Origin: an uncultured Eggerthellaceae bacterium
Lineage (GTDB): Bacteria; Actinomycetota; Coriobacteriia; Coriobacteriales; Eggerthellaceae
Direction: 5' to 3'
NCBI GenBank assembly: GCA_947566075.1
Contig: CANOIM010000006.1
Location: 1 to 64,000 of the forward strand
DNA: 64,000 nt
Of the stretch, positions 1 to 8,533 are shown piece after piece; within the stretch, counting starts at the first letter, position 1, and each line of letters begins with the position of its first letter. Below the pieces are notes generated by a model, which searched no databases, had not been told where the DNA came from, and saw nothing but the letters and a program-made list of their open reading frames with translations. Made by a program: the position numbers and the translations under genes.

Positions 1-113
1 ACCGCAACGCGTTGCATTTACACCGTCAGCGTTGCAGTTACCTTGTCTATCAAGCCAGGCATTCTATATCGTACAGCTTCCGAAGCCCGCTCAGGCCAGA
101 GCGAGCACCGTAG

Positions 114-119
114 TATAAT
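114..119 (+). promoter_or_regulatory. Possible -10 box of the LuxR-type gene
   Basis: A perfect TATAAT overlaps the ATG at 118. If it is used, transcription would start near 126-127, exactly at an in-frame GTG, so the message would be leaderless. No convincing -35 hexamer lies 17 bases upstream, so this is tentative. Confidence 0.3.
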
Positions 120-813
120 GAGCGCCGTGAAGGACCTCATCAGCGAAATGATCATCCTAGGGCTCTGCGTCGTAGCTTCCTGTCTCGTGGGCGATGATCC
201 CACAGCCGTTGCAGGATTCCTCACCGCCATCGTGCTCATCTGCCTCTGCCACGTTCTCAACGGCTTGCCTGGCAAAGCTTGCCAATGGCTCTTCTGTGCA
301 GCATCTGCGGTCTGGGCCTCCGCCTTCGCCTTCCTCCCCGTGACCGCCTATCTTTCCATGGGTGAGCGAAAGTGGGTGCTCCGCTTCCCTTGGCTCATCC
401 CCTTGGCAACCGTTCCCTGGCTCCCTTGGATGGCCATGGATGGGCCCCGCTGGACGGTCACGGCTGCGCTGTGCTTGGCGGCCGCCCTCCTGGCCATAGC
501 CGACGTGCAGAACGGGTCTGAACGGGAAGGGCTCCGGTTCGCCTATGATGACCTGCGCGAGAAGAACATCGCCCTGCAAGAAACGCTGCGGCAGACGCCA
601 ACTCCCGATCATGAGGCGGAGGCATTCGCTGATCTGACCGAACGTGAGCTGGCCGTGGTGCGCCTGGTGGCCGAAGGCATGGACAATCGCGAGATAGCCG
701 CGTCGCTATTCCTTTCGGAAGGCACGGTGCGCAATCATATCAGCTCTGTGCTGGCGAAGAAGCAGCTGACCAACCGCACTCAGATAGCCGTGGCCTACTA
801 CCGCGGCTCCTAG
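118..813 (+). CDS. LuxR-family transcriptional regulator with a membrane-embedded N-terminal half
   Basis: A DNA-binding regulator that probably acts from the membrane. Residues 1-140 (counting from ATG 118) contain four or five hydrophobic stretches, followed by a short charged linker. The LuxR/FixJ helix-turn-helix lies at about 172-231, starting LTERE and including the recognition stretch SEGTVRNHIS. No receiver or ligand-binding domain is recognisable, so the signal is unknown. Membrane-spanning LuxR proteins of this type are numerous in Eggerthella-like genomes. The frame is open 25 codons further upstream, but without a ribosome binding site, so ATG 118 or GTG 127 is preferred. It stands alone and converges on the amino acid transporter across a 1 kb gap. 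Confidence 0.85.
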   Translation: MSAVKDLISEMIILGLCVVASCLVGDDPTAVAGFLTAIVLICLCHVLNGLPGKACQWLFCAASAVWASAFAFLPVTAYLSMGERKWVLRFPWLIPLATVPWLPWMAMDGPRWTVTAALCLAAALLAIADVQNGSEREGLRFAYDDLREKNIALQETLRQTPTPDHEAEAFADLTERELAVVRLVAEGMDNREIAASLFLSEGTVRNHISSVLAKKQLTNRTQIAVAYYRGS

Positions 814-1326
814 CCTTCTTCTGAGGGCTGCAGCGCATCCGCGCCCACGCGCACCCAGAGCGAAGCCCTCTGTTTCTTAGGGGTTTGGTTTCACAATCTG
901 CAGGTTGAAATCTTCGCAATCTGCTGGTTAGAAGCCAAGCCGTTAAGAGCGAAAGGGCTTCGGGGCATATGTCATGCACTTCATCTAACGGCTTCGTGCA
1001 TGGGCGCTCACCTGCGGTTCGCTCCTTCATTCCCGTTGCCTGATGGCAACGGCGAGAGGGCATACACCCCAAGGCCCTCCCCTACGCTGATAGCAGAATG
1101 CATTGCAGGTGGTGCTGACGCACTGCCTCACATCCCCACTGCTGCACTCCTCGGGAAGGGCTGCGCTTGCTTCGAGGTGGCTCACATTGGCACCTGCGCA
1201 GTCGCCACCCACGAAGCTAACCTGTCAGGTCATCCTCGCGTTCATGCAGGATGCTGCCATACGAGAACCAGAGAGGGTCGCGATCGACTCAGCCTCACGG
1301 ATGACGTTCATCTTCTTGCAACCGCC
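814..1326. other. Non-coding gap, left part
   Basis: No convincing gene is visible. Two 16-base near-identical direct repeats (CAATCTGCNGGTT core, 894-909 and 917-932, period 23) are followed by a 9-bp inverted repeat, AAGCCGTTA (937-945) with TAACGGCTT (986-994). The remainder has open frames only by base composition, with no start signals. Confidence 0.5.
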
Positions 1327-1834
1327 GGACAGGAACGAGTTCCTGTCCCTACGAGGCCAACCGGCACTCTCATCCGTAGGTGCTGGCTTGCCAGCACGAA
1401 GCTCTTGCCCTTTGCCGCCGCGACCTAATGCAGCAACCTAGGAAGCGGTCGCGGCGGCCTATGGTTAGGCGCCGCAGAGGACAGACAGGTTGGGAAACAT
1501 AACCGACGCACATCCTTGGGCGCGAAGCGCCCACCATCCACCCGGATGGGGCATCAACCAAGACGCGGAGCGATATCCACGCCGAAGGCGTGAGTAAAAG
1601 CAGAGGGGGACGCGATGAGCGTCCCCCGATACACTTGGCGGCCGCTCCTAGCGGACGCCCGCAGTGATGATGCGGGCCTGCAAGGCCCCATCAGCAGTGC
1701 GGCTGGTTTTTAGTTGTTGCAGAGAAGAGGCATCCGGCCATGCGGAGCCGAGAAATCCACTTTTCCGTGCGCTTCGGAAAAGTTAGTTCGAGGCGACGAC
1801 GCGTCGAGGCGAGCACGGCCGGGTGTCTACGCCA
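1327..1834. repeat. Composite palindrome-rich repeat, copy 1
   Basis: A run of palindromes shared in the same order with 39029-39473. They are: 10-bp arms starting GGACAGGAAC (1327-1348), GTGCTGGC/GCCAGCAC (1380-1397), 12-bp GC arms (1414-1458), CACGCC/GGCGTG (1578-1592), GGGGGACGC/GCGTCCCCC (1605-1627), GCCCGCA/TGCGGGC (1657-1677), ACTTTTCCG/CGGAAAAGT (1759-1783) and CGACGCGTCG (1797-1806). The similarity to copy 2 runs up to the stop codon of the ABC ATPase gene at 1835. Confidence 0.8.
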
Positions 1835-2635
1835 TCAAACGTGATAGCCGGAGAGGAAGGCGCGGGTACGCTCGTGCTGGGGAGCGTTGATGACATCCGC
1901 CGCACGGCCGCGCTCCACCACCTGTCCCCCATCCATGAAGATGAGCTTATCAGCCACATCCCGGGCGAAGGACATCTCATGGGTGACGATCACCATGGTC
2001 ATATGCTCTGCCGCCAATTCCCGGATGACCCGCAGCACCTCTCGAGTGAGCTCTGGATCCAACGCGCTGGTAGGCTCATCGAAGTAGAGCACGTCAGGGT
2101 TCATGGCCAGGGCCCGCGCGATGGCCACCCGCTGTTGCTGACCACCAGAGAGCTCACAGGGGACCATGGATTCCTTGCCCTCAAGCCCCATCTTCGCCAG
2201 AAGAGCATGACCACGCTCTTCCGCTTCAGCCTTCGACATCTTGAGCACGCTGATCAGCGGGTCCGTCACATTCTTCAACACGGTGTAATGGGGGAACAGG
2301 TTGAAGTCTTGGAACACCAACCCGAAGCGCGTCTTCGCCTGCTTGAGGGTATCCTTGCCACCATAGACGGCCCGGCCGTCAGGACCTTCCGTGCACACCT
2401 GCACATCCCCGTAGGCCAGGCTGCCCCCATCTAGCGTTTCCAGCAGGGTAAGGCAGCGCAAAAGCGTTGACTTCCCGCCGCCGGAAGGCCCGATGATGGC
2501 CAGCACATCCCCTTGGCACACCTCAAGGGATATGCCCTTCAGCACCTGATTGGCTCCGAAGCTCTTCTGGGCGTTTTGCAGCGTGACAACAGGTTCTGCA
2601 GCGCATTCGCCGCCGGTCAGGATAGGCTCAGTCAT
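1835..2635 (-). CDS. Polar amino acid ABC transporter, ATP-binding subunit
   Basis: The ATPase that powers uptake of a polar amino acid through the neighbouring permease, on the cytoplasmic face. At 266 residues it has the usual length for the HisP/GlnQ group. Visible motifs are Walker A GPSGGGKST, the signature LSGGQQQR, Walker B VLYFDEPTSALDP and the H-loop VTHEMSF. The start is taken as ATG 2635, which overlaps the permease stop by a few bases. A TTG 24 bases upstream is an alternative start. It is the last gene of the operon binding protein, permease, ATPase. The substrate cannot be fixed from sequence. Confidence 0.95.
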   Translation of the reverse strand: MTEPILTGGECAAEPVVTLQNAQKSFGANQVLKGISLEVCQGDVLAIIGPSGGGKSTLLRCLTLLETLDGGSLAYGDVQVCTEGPDGRAVYGGKDTLKQAKTRFGLVFQDFNLFPHYTVLKNVTDPLISVLKMSKAEAEERGHALLAKMGLEGKESMVPCELSGGQQQRVAIARALAMNPDVLYFDEPTSALDPELTREVLRVIRELAAEHMTMVIVTHEMSFARDVADKLIFMDGGQVVERGRAADVINAPQHERTRAFLSGYHV

Positions 2636-3281
2636 GGTAGTAATCCATCTTCTTCTCAACGCGGTTCAGGATGAATTCTATCAGCAGGCAGAACACCCAG
2701 TAGATGAGCGCTGCCACCGCGTAGGGCACCATGGAGACCTCGCGAGCCGCCAGGGCCTTCGCCTGGCTGAACATCTCCGCGATGCCCAACACGAAGGCCA
2801 AGGAGGTATCCTTCACCAACGTGATGATCTCATTGCCCATGGCGGGCAGGATGCGCTTGATGACCTGGGGCAGCACGATCTTCATGAACGTTTGGGTGCG
2901 AGAGTAGCCCAGCACCTCAGCCGCCTCATATTGGCCCCGCGGGATGGACTGGATCCCACTGCGGTAGATCTCCCCGAAATAGGCGGCGTAGTTCAGGATG
3001 AAGCCTATGTCACAGGCCCAGAACTTCCAATCTGGCCCCATCTGCAGGCCGAAAAGATAGTAAGGGCCGAACATGATGGCCATGAGCTGCAACATGAGCG
3101 GCGTGCCGCGCAGGATGGAGATGTAGAACTTCGCGAAGAGGGCCAGGGGCGCGAAGCGGCTCATGCGGGCCAGCGCCACCAGAACGCCCAGGGGGAGCGA
3201 GCCTATGAGCGTGACGATGAAGATCTGAGCGGTGAGCAGCAGTCCTTCCCCCAGAAGCCCCAACATGACGCTGAATTCCAC
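2628..3281 (-). CDS. Polar amino acid ABC transporter, permease
   Basis: The inner-membrane channel subunit of a His/Glu/Gln/Arg/opine-type importer, 217 residues with about five membrane segments. The EAA loop that docks the ATPase is visible as GQYEAAEVLG and the residues after it. It is likely to work as a homodimer because only one permease gene is present. The start is a GTG at 3281 preceded by a good GGGGAGGAA ribosome binding site. Its 3' end overlaps the ATPase gene, so the two are translationally coupled. Confidence 0.93.
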   Translation of the reverse strand: MEFSVMLGLLGEGLLLTAQIFIVTLIGSLPLGVLVALARMSRFAPLALFAKFYISILRGTPLMLQLMAIMFGPYYLFGLQMGPDWKFWACDIGFILNYAAYFGEIYRSGIQSIPRGQYEAAEVLGYSRTQTFMKIVLPQVIKRILPAMGNEIITLVKDTSLAFVLGIAEMFSQAKALAAREVSMVPYAVAALIYWVFCLLIEFILNRVEKKMDYYHD

Positions 3282-3304
3282 GGTTCCTCCCCCTTTCGCA
3301 CGAA

Positions 3305-3336
3305 GAAGGCTGCAGGCCCTGATGCCCGCAGCCTTC
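3305..3336 (-). terminator. Intercistronic hairpin after the binding-protein gene
   Basis: Nine-base arms, GAAGGCTGC and GCAGCCTTC, enclose a 14-base loop between the binding-protein gene and the permease. There is no T-tract. It probably acts as an mRNA-stabilising or attenuating hairpin that favours the binding protein over the membrane subunits, as is common in such operons. Confidence 0.5.
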
Positions 3337-3359
3337 CCCTTGATCAGCCTCTGAGAGGC

Positions 3360-4199
3360 TTACTTCAAGATCCAGTTATCCTCAGAGAGCCCCTGGTCGG
3401 CGTACTTCGCGCAGACCTCGGAGATGACGCCATCAGCATAGAGCTGCTTCAGGGTGTCCGTCACCTGCTGGGCCAGGGCCTCGTCGCCCTTCTTGAAGCC
3501 CACGGCATAGTGCTCAGAGCTCAGCGGATCAGCCAGCTGGAGGTAGACGTCCGGCTTCGCGGCCATCTGATAGGCAGCGATGGACAGGTCACAGGCCACC
3601 GCGTCCACCGTGCCGCTCTCCAACTGCAGGAAGGCGTTGTTGTAGTCGCTCACGGTATCCAGACGACCGAAGGTGTCAGCCAGTTCCTTCTGGTCCCCCT
3701 CCAGCACCTCAAGGGCCGCGGAGTCTATCTGGGTGATGACGGTCTTGCCCGCCAGGTCAGCGGCGGTGCTGATGCCGGAATCAGCCTTGGTCACGATGAC
3801 CTGCTGGTTCAGCATGTAGGGCTCAGAGAAGGTATAGTCATCTTCGCGGCCTTCCATGGTGAAGCCGTTCCAGATGCAGTTGACGGTACCCTGATTCAGC
3901 AGAGCGTCCTTGGCATCCCAGTCGATGGGCATGAGCTCTATCTCCCAGCCGTTCTCGCCAGCCACGCGCTCAGCCAAGTCCAGATCGAAGCCGGTGTATT
4001 CGCCGTCATCGCCGATGTAGCCGTAGGGCGGATAGCTGTTGTCGAAACCGACGGTCAGCTTTGTGATCCCCTCGGTGTCAGCAGGAGCTGCCGAGCTGGA
4101 GCTTGAGCTGGATGAGCCTGAGGAGCATCCAGCCAGGGCGAATGCGCCCAGCGTGGCAGCGCAGGCCACCGCCACTACCTTCATCAATGTCTTCTTCAT
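3360..4199 (-). CDS. Polar amino acid ABC transporter, substrate-binding lipoprotein
   Basis: A family 3 extracellular solute-binding protein that captures an amino acid and delivers it to the permease encoded next. Residues 1-25 form a lipoprotein signal peptide with the lipobox ALAGC, so Cys25 is probably lipidated. A Ser-rich tether follows. The mature part begins with LTVGFDNSYPPYG and has the GFDLDLAERVA segment typical of the family. The ribosome binding site GAAGGGATAGAGA precedes ATG 4199. It is the first gene of the operon and divergent from the DUF2064 gene. Confidence 0.95.
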   Translation of the reverse strand: MKKTLMKVVAVACAATLGAFALAGCSSGSSSSSSSSAAPADTEGITKLTVGFDNSYPPYGYIGDDGEYTGFDLDLAERVAGENGWEIELMPIDWDAKDALLNQGTVNCIWNGFTMEGREDDYTFSEPYMLNQQVIVTKADSGISTAADLAGKTVITQIDSAALEVLEGDQKELADTFGRLDTVSDYNNAFLQLESGTVDAVACDLSIAAYQMAAKPDVYLQLADPLSSEHYAVGFKKGDEALAQQVTDTLKQLYADGVISEVCAKYADQGLSEDNWILK

Positions 4200-4293
4200 T
4201 CTCTATCCCTTCGTCAATCTCTCTATCACTCTACTGTAGTAAAGCGAAAGGAAGTGTACCATAGATACAACGCAGACGAACAAGGAATAGACC

Positions 4294-5142
4294 ATGGACA
4301 CACGGAACAATGTGCTGCTGCTGTTCAGCAAGCTCCCCGAGCCAGGCCTGGTGAAGACCCGGCTCACCACGCTCAAGGATGGCATCTTCACGCCAGAAAC
4401 AGCCAGCGTGCTGTACCACTGCATGCTCTTCGATGTGGTGGAGACCTGCATGGCCGCCTTCGATATCCTGGAGGCAGAGGCCACCGGCCCCATCCGGGAC
4501 GAATACCAGCTGGTGATATCCACCGCACCGAAGGAGAATCTGGAAGCAATGCAGCTGCTCTTCCAGGATGCAGGCACCTGGCCGCGGCCGATCAGCTTCA
4601 TCTTCGACGAAGGGGCCTCCTTTGATGAGCACTACGATGATGCCTTCGCGAAGGCCTGGGAGGCAGGGGCTGATTGCATCCTGTCCATGGGAGCAGACAT
4701 GCCTGCCTTGACCACCGAAGACGTGGTAGGCGGTTTCCGTGCTCTGCACCGGTTGGATGACAGCCGCACCCCCGGGATCGTGCTGGCTCCTGACCAGGAG
4801 CTGGGGGTTTCCATCATAGGCTGGAACCGGAGCACCCCCTTCGGCCATGGAGGGGTGTTCTACAACGCCACCGGGCTCACGGTGCTCCCCGCCTACATCC
4901 GCAAGGCAAAGGAACAGGGGCTGGCGGCCGTGTATCTGCCACCCGTCCCTGATGTGGACACCATGGCAGACCTCGCCCACGCATCCACGGTAGTGGAAGC
5001 TATCAGCTACTGCGCAGATTCATCCGGTATGCCGAAGGCGAAGCCTTATAGGACCGCCCAGGCACTGGATGAGATGGGATGGTCAGAGGTCCGCATCATG
5101 CCGAACGGATTGATGGACCCCCGCAGCCATATAGACCAGTAA
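4294..5142 (+). CDS. DUF2064 / TIGR04282-like glycosyltransferase-fold protein
   Basis: A 282-residue protein of the DUF2064 family, which has a nucleotide-sugar transferase fold. The N-terminal signature LLLFSKLPEPGLVKTRL is the family hallmark. The SMGADMPALT segment near residues 128-137 resembles the metal/nucleotide site, and GHGGVFYNATGL is conserved in relatives. Some members sit in arsenosugar or radical SAM/selenodomain clusters, but no such partner is present here, so the substrate is unknown. AAGGAATAG provides the ribosome binding site. It ends at a strong hairpin shared with the convergent htpG gene. Confidence 0.8.
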   Translation: MDTRNNVLLLFSKLPEPGLVKTRLTTLKDGIFTPETASVLYHCMLFDVVETCMAAFDILEAEATGPIRDEYQLVISTAPKENLEAMQLLFQDAGTWPRPISFIFDEGASFDEHYDDAFAKAWEAGADCILSMGADMPALTTEDVVGGFRALHRLDDSRTPGIVLAPDQELGVSIIGWNRSTPFGHGGVFYNATGLTVLPAYIRKAKEQGLAAVYLPPVPDVDTMADLAHASTVVEAISYCADSSGMPKAKPYRTAQALDEMGWSEVRIMPNGLMDPRSHIDQ

Positions 5143-5146
5143 CGAA

Positions 5147-5174
5147 ACGGGGCAGCCCTCAAGGGCCGCCCCGT
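5147..5174. terminator. Bidirectional hairpin between convergent genes
   Basis: Arms ACGGGGC and GCCCCGT plus inner GCCC/GGGC enclose a TCAA loop, with an opposed A and C between the two helices. It lies 5 bases after the DUF2064 gene and 25 bases after htpG. T-tracts are absent on both sides, so its efficiency is uncertain. Confidence 0.6.
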
Positions 5175-5198
5175 CTGCACCAGGAACTATGACGTTCC

Positions 5199-7184
5199 CT
5201 AGACCATGAGCGCTGATATGCGCTGGGAGAACTCCAGAGGGTTCTCAATGGGCAGACCCTCCACCAGGAGCGCCTGGTCGAACAGGATGCCCGTGTAGGC
5301 TTGCACCTTGCCTGCGTCCCCAGAAGCCTGGGCTGCCTTCAGCACCTGGAACACCGGATGCTGAGCGTTCACTTCCATGACGATCTGAGCCTCTGGCACC
5401 CCTTCGTCAGAGCCAGGCTGTTCTTTCAGCAAGTTCGCCATCTGGAGCGAGACCGCCCCTTCGGTGGTGAGCACCACAGGCGCATCGGTCACGCGGGTGG
5501 AGACGACCACCTTCTGCACCTTGCCGCCCAAGGCCTCCTGCATGGCGCTGAACAGGTCAGCGTTCTCTTCCGTGGCCTCTTCGGCCTTCTTCTTCTCCTC
5601 TTCGGTGGTGAGGCCCAAATCTTCCGAGCCCACGTTCTTGATGGGCCAAGCCTTGGTGGAACCGTCAGGTTCTGCGGCATCCTTCGGCGTATAGTCCTGC
5701 ATGGCCATCATGCAGAACTCATCCACGTTCTCGTCGCAGAGGAGCACGTCATAGCCCTTGGCCAACACCGTGGTGACGGTGGGCATGTTCGCCAAGCGGT
5801 CGATGGAATCTCCGGCGGCGAAGTAGATGGTCTCAGCATCGGCAGGCGCATCAGCGATGTATTCATCTAGAGTGATCATCTTCTTCTGCTTGGCAGAATA
5901 GAAGAGCAGCAGATCCGCCAGGGTATCCTTCGCCATACCATAGCTGGAATACAGGCCGTATTTCAGCGTGCGTCCGAACTCCTTGAAGAAGCCCACGTAA
6001 GCCTCACGGTCATCAGAGCAGAGGTTGGCTAGCTCAGCCTTGATCTTCTTCTCAAGGCGGCGCGCGATGGCCCGCAGCTGGCTGTTGTGCTGGAGCGTTT
6101 CCCGGGAGATGTTCAGCGTGAGGTCAGCTGAATCCACCACGCCGCGCATGAAGTTGAAGTAATCCGGCACCAGCTCTTCGCACTTGTCCATGATGAGCAC
6201 GCCAGAGCTATACAGAGCCAACCCGCGCTTGTAATCCTTCGACCACATGTCGAAGGGGGCGCGGGAGGGCACGAACATGAGCGCGTCGTAGGTCAACGTG
6301 CCTTCTGCATGGAGGCTGATGGTGCGCAACGGATCTTCGAAATCATGGAAATCCGTCTTGTAGAATTCGTTGTATTCCTCATCCGACACCTCGGACTTCT
6401 TGCGCTTCCAGATGGGGATCATGGAGTTGATGGTCTCAACCTCAGTGTAGTTCTCGAATTCAGGCTTGTAGTCATCCCCGGCATCAGCAGGCCGCTCTTT
6501 CATGCGGCTCTTCGTGACCTCCATCTGGATGGGATAGCGCACGTAGTTGCTGTACTTCTTGATGAGGCTGGTGAGGCCTTGTTGGGTGGCATAGGTGCCG
6601 AAAGACTCATCTTCGGTGTCAGCCTTCAGGGTGACGATGACATCCGTGCCGTGCTCAGAGCGCTCAGCTTCGGTGATGGTGTAGCCGTCTATGCCATTGG
6701 ATTCCCAGGCCCAGGCCTCATCAGAGCCATAGGCGCGGGAGACCACACGCACGGTGCTGCCCACCATGAAGGCGGAGTAGAAGCCCACACCGAACTGGCC
6801 GATGATATCCACGTCAGCCGAGGCGATATCCTCAGCCGTTGCATCTGCCAGCCCCGCTTCATCTGCCCCAGCCTGCTGAGCCTTGAATTCGAAGCTGTCA
6901 GAATGGGCTATGGTGCCCAGGTTCTTGTCCAGGTCATCCTTGCTCATGCCGATGCCGTTGTCAGACACCGTGACCGTGCGGGCCTCTTCGTCAAAGGCCA
7001 CCGTGATGGCCAGGTCAGCCCGATTGATCTTCACCGAATCATCCACCAAGCTGCGGAAGTAGAGCTTATCCACCGCATCGGATGAATTGGAGATCAGCTC
7101 ACGCAGGAAGATCTCACGGTTGGTGTAGATGGAATTGATCATGAGGTCCAAGAGCTTCTTGGACTCCGTCTTGAACTTGCGCAT
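5199..7184 (-). CDS. htpG: Hsp90-family molecular chaperone HtpG
   Basis: A cytosolic ATP-dependent chaperone of 661 residues, close to the normal bacterial length. The GHKL ATPase site is visible as ELISNSSDAVDKLYF and DNGIGMSKDDL, and the ATP-lid glycine motif as GQFGVGFYSAF. The middle domain carries the NISRETLQHN segment. The start at ATG 7184 follows a strong GGGAGGCG ribosome binding site. The gene is transcribed on its own, 87 bases downstream of the SurA-like gene on the same strand, so read-through from that gene is possible. Confidence 0.97.
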   Translation of the reverse strand: MRKFKTESKKLLDLMINSIYTNREIFLRELISNSSDAVDKLYFRSLVDDSVKINRADLAITVAFDEEARTVTVSDNGIGMSKDDLDKNLGTIAHSDSFEFKAQQAGADEAGLADATAEDIASADVDIIGQFGVGFYSAFMVGSTVRVVSRAYGSDEAWAWESNGIDGYTITEAERSEHGTDVIVTLKADTEDESFGTYATQQGLTSLIKKYSNYVRYPIQMEVTKSRMKERPADAGDDYKPEFENYTEVETINSMIPIWKRKKSEVSDEEYNEFYKTDFHDFEDPLRTISLHAEGTLTYDALMFVPSRAPFDMWSKDYKRGLALYSSGVLIMDKCEELVPDYFNFMRGVVDSADLTLNISRETLQHNSQLRAIARRLEKKIKAELANLCSDDREAYVGFFKEFGRTLKYGLYSSYGMAKDTLADLLLFYSAKQKKMITLDEYIADAPADAETIYFAAGDSIDRLANMPTVTTVLAKGYDVLLCDENVDEFCMMAMQDYTPKDAAEPDGSTKAWPIKNVGSEDLGLTTEEEKKKAEEATEENADLFSAMQEALGGKVQKVVVSTRVTDAPVVLTTEGAVSLQMANLLKEQPGSDEGVPEAQIVMEVNAQHPVFQVLKAAQASGDAGKVQAYTGILFDQALLVEGLPIENPLEFSQRISALMV

Positions 7185-7271
7185 GGATCACGCCTCCCTT
7201 TGGTTCAGGTATTCTCTTTTCGCGTCAGCAGGATGCTGCTGCCCGTAGGTTCTATCCTTGGATTGTGATGC

Positions 7272-8264
7272 CTATTCGCTCTCTTGGGCCTTTTCAGTCA
7301 ATTTCGCAATCAACCCGTCAAGAAGACCCTGGTCCTCAGGAATGAAGATGCCGTTCTTATTCAGCATCTGACGGATGGCCATCTCCTGGAAGTAGGTGTC
7401 AGCATTGGACTGATAGGGCACATCCTCATCCAGCTTCTGATAGAGGACATCATGGGTCTTGACGAAGTCATCCACTGCGAACCCGAGGGCACCCCGGTTG
7501 CTGTAGCCAGCAACATCCTTGGTGACCTGGGCCACAACGGCCGGATCCACCTGATCCAGGGAGGTGACGTCCTTGTATTCCTCAGAACCGCGCTTGACGT
7601 ATTCAAGGACGGCCTCTTTGAATTCAGGGGTCTCAAGGGTGCCTTCGTTGATCCGAGCGCCGATGACATTGGTCATGACATTCAAGGTGAGAGCATCCTT
7701 GTCATCTACCGAACGCCCCTCCGCAGCCAAGTTCTCTTCGAAGAGCTTGAACGTCTCAGGATCAGACTTGAGGTCCTCCAAGAAGGCATCGTAATCAGCA
7801 TCGGTGATGACGATGTCCCTCTCTTCGGCGATCTGGGTCAGCATCTCAAGATTGATGTAATACAGGAGAATCTGATTGCGGATGTTCTCAGTGCTGCGGC
7901 CATTGTTGATCATCCACTCATCCCAGGCCTCTTGGTCTTCCAGCTGAAGGCTCTCACGGATCTCAATGATGCGGTCTGTTATTTGGGATTCAGGGATATC
8001 AACCCCATTGACCCGAGCAGCGATTCCCTCAGGCAGCCGGGCAGCCGTAGGATAGGCAGCATCTCCGGTTCCCTGGGTGTACTTGCCTTTGATCTCTTCG
8101 GGGGCATGCTCAGCTTCCACCATGCCCGTGACCACCTGCACGCCCGTGCAGGCGAAAGCCACCAATAGGATGAAGATCATCACCGCCAAGGATGTGCCGG
8201 GGATCTTCCCATGCTCAGCCAAGGCGTTCTCCCATGAGCTTGCTGCCGTCTTCTTGTCTGCCAT
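7272..8264 (-). CDS. Membrane-anchored SurA N-terminal-like protein
   Basis: A 330-residue protein with one N-terminal membrane segment (about residues 26-46) and an extracytoplasmic part. The part beginning IAARVNGVDIPESQITDRI resembles the SurA/PrsA N-terminal chaperone domain. No parvulin (rotamase) domain can be recognised behind it, so it may be a holdase without isomerase activity. The ribosome binding site is AAGGA, 8 bases from ATG 8264. It lies next to htpG on the same strand, which fits a protein-folding role. The assignment rests on the helical SurA_N pattern and is moderate. Confidence 0.7.
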   Translation of the reverse strand: MADKKTAASSWENALAEHGKIPGTSLAVMIFILLVAFACTGVQVVTGMVEAEHAPEEIKGKYTQGTGDAAYPTAARLPEGIAARVNGVDIPESQITDRIIEIRESLQLEDQEAWDEWMINNGRSTENIRNQILLYYINLEMLTQIAEERDIVITDADYDAFLEDLKSDPETFKLFEENLAAEGRSVDDKDALTLNVMTNVIGARINEGTLETPEFKEAVLEYVKRGSEEYKDVTSLDQVDPAVVAQVTKDVAGYSNRGALGFAVDDFVKTHDVLYQKLDEDVPYQSNADTYFQEMAIRQMLNKNGIFIPEDQGLLDGLIAKLTEKAQESE

Positions 8265-8533
8265 CTACGATCCTTCCGCTCAACAGACCTCATGATCTGC
8301 CACTGCGATCCTTTGTTCGCCCCTACCATAGAGCATGAAGCCCCCGCGTGCACGGGACATTCAGGGCAATGGGCCATTATAGCCCTACAAACCTGAAACT
8401 CTCCATAAAACGTACGCCTGTTTGCCCTTTCGCAAACTGTTTCAGAATGAGAGGAGCACAGCCGTGGCTCTTGGCCTATCATCACCCCTGAGAAGGCTTC
8501 AGGGCCGTGAGGGGACAGGTAAGGGGTGAGAGC

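Noticed and set aside
2550..4106. 518-codon open frame on the plus strand
   Set aside because: It is antisense to the amino acid transporter operon and low in hydrophobic patterning, with no recognisable domain.
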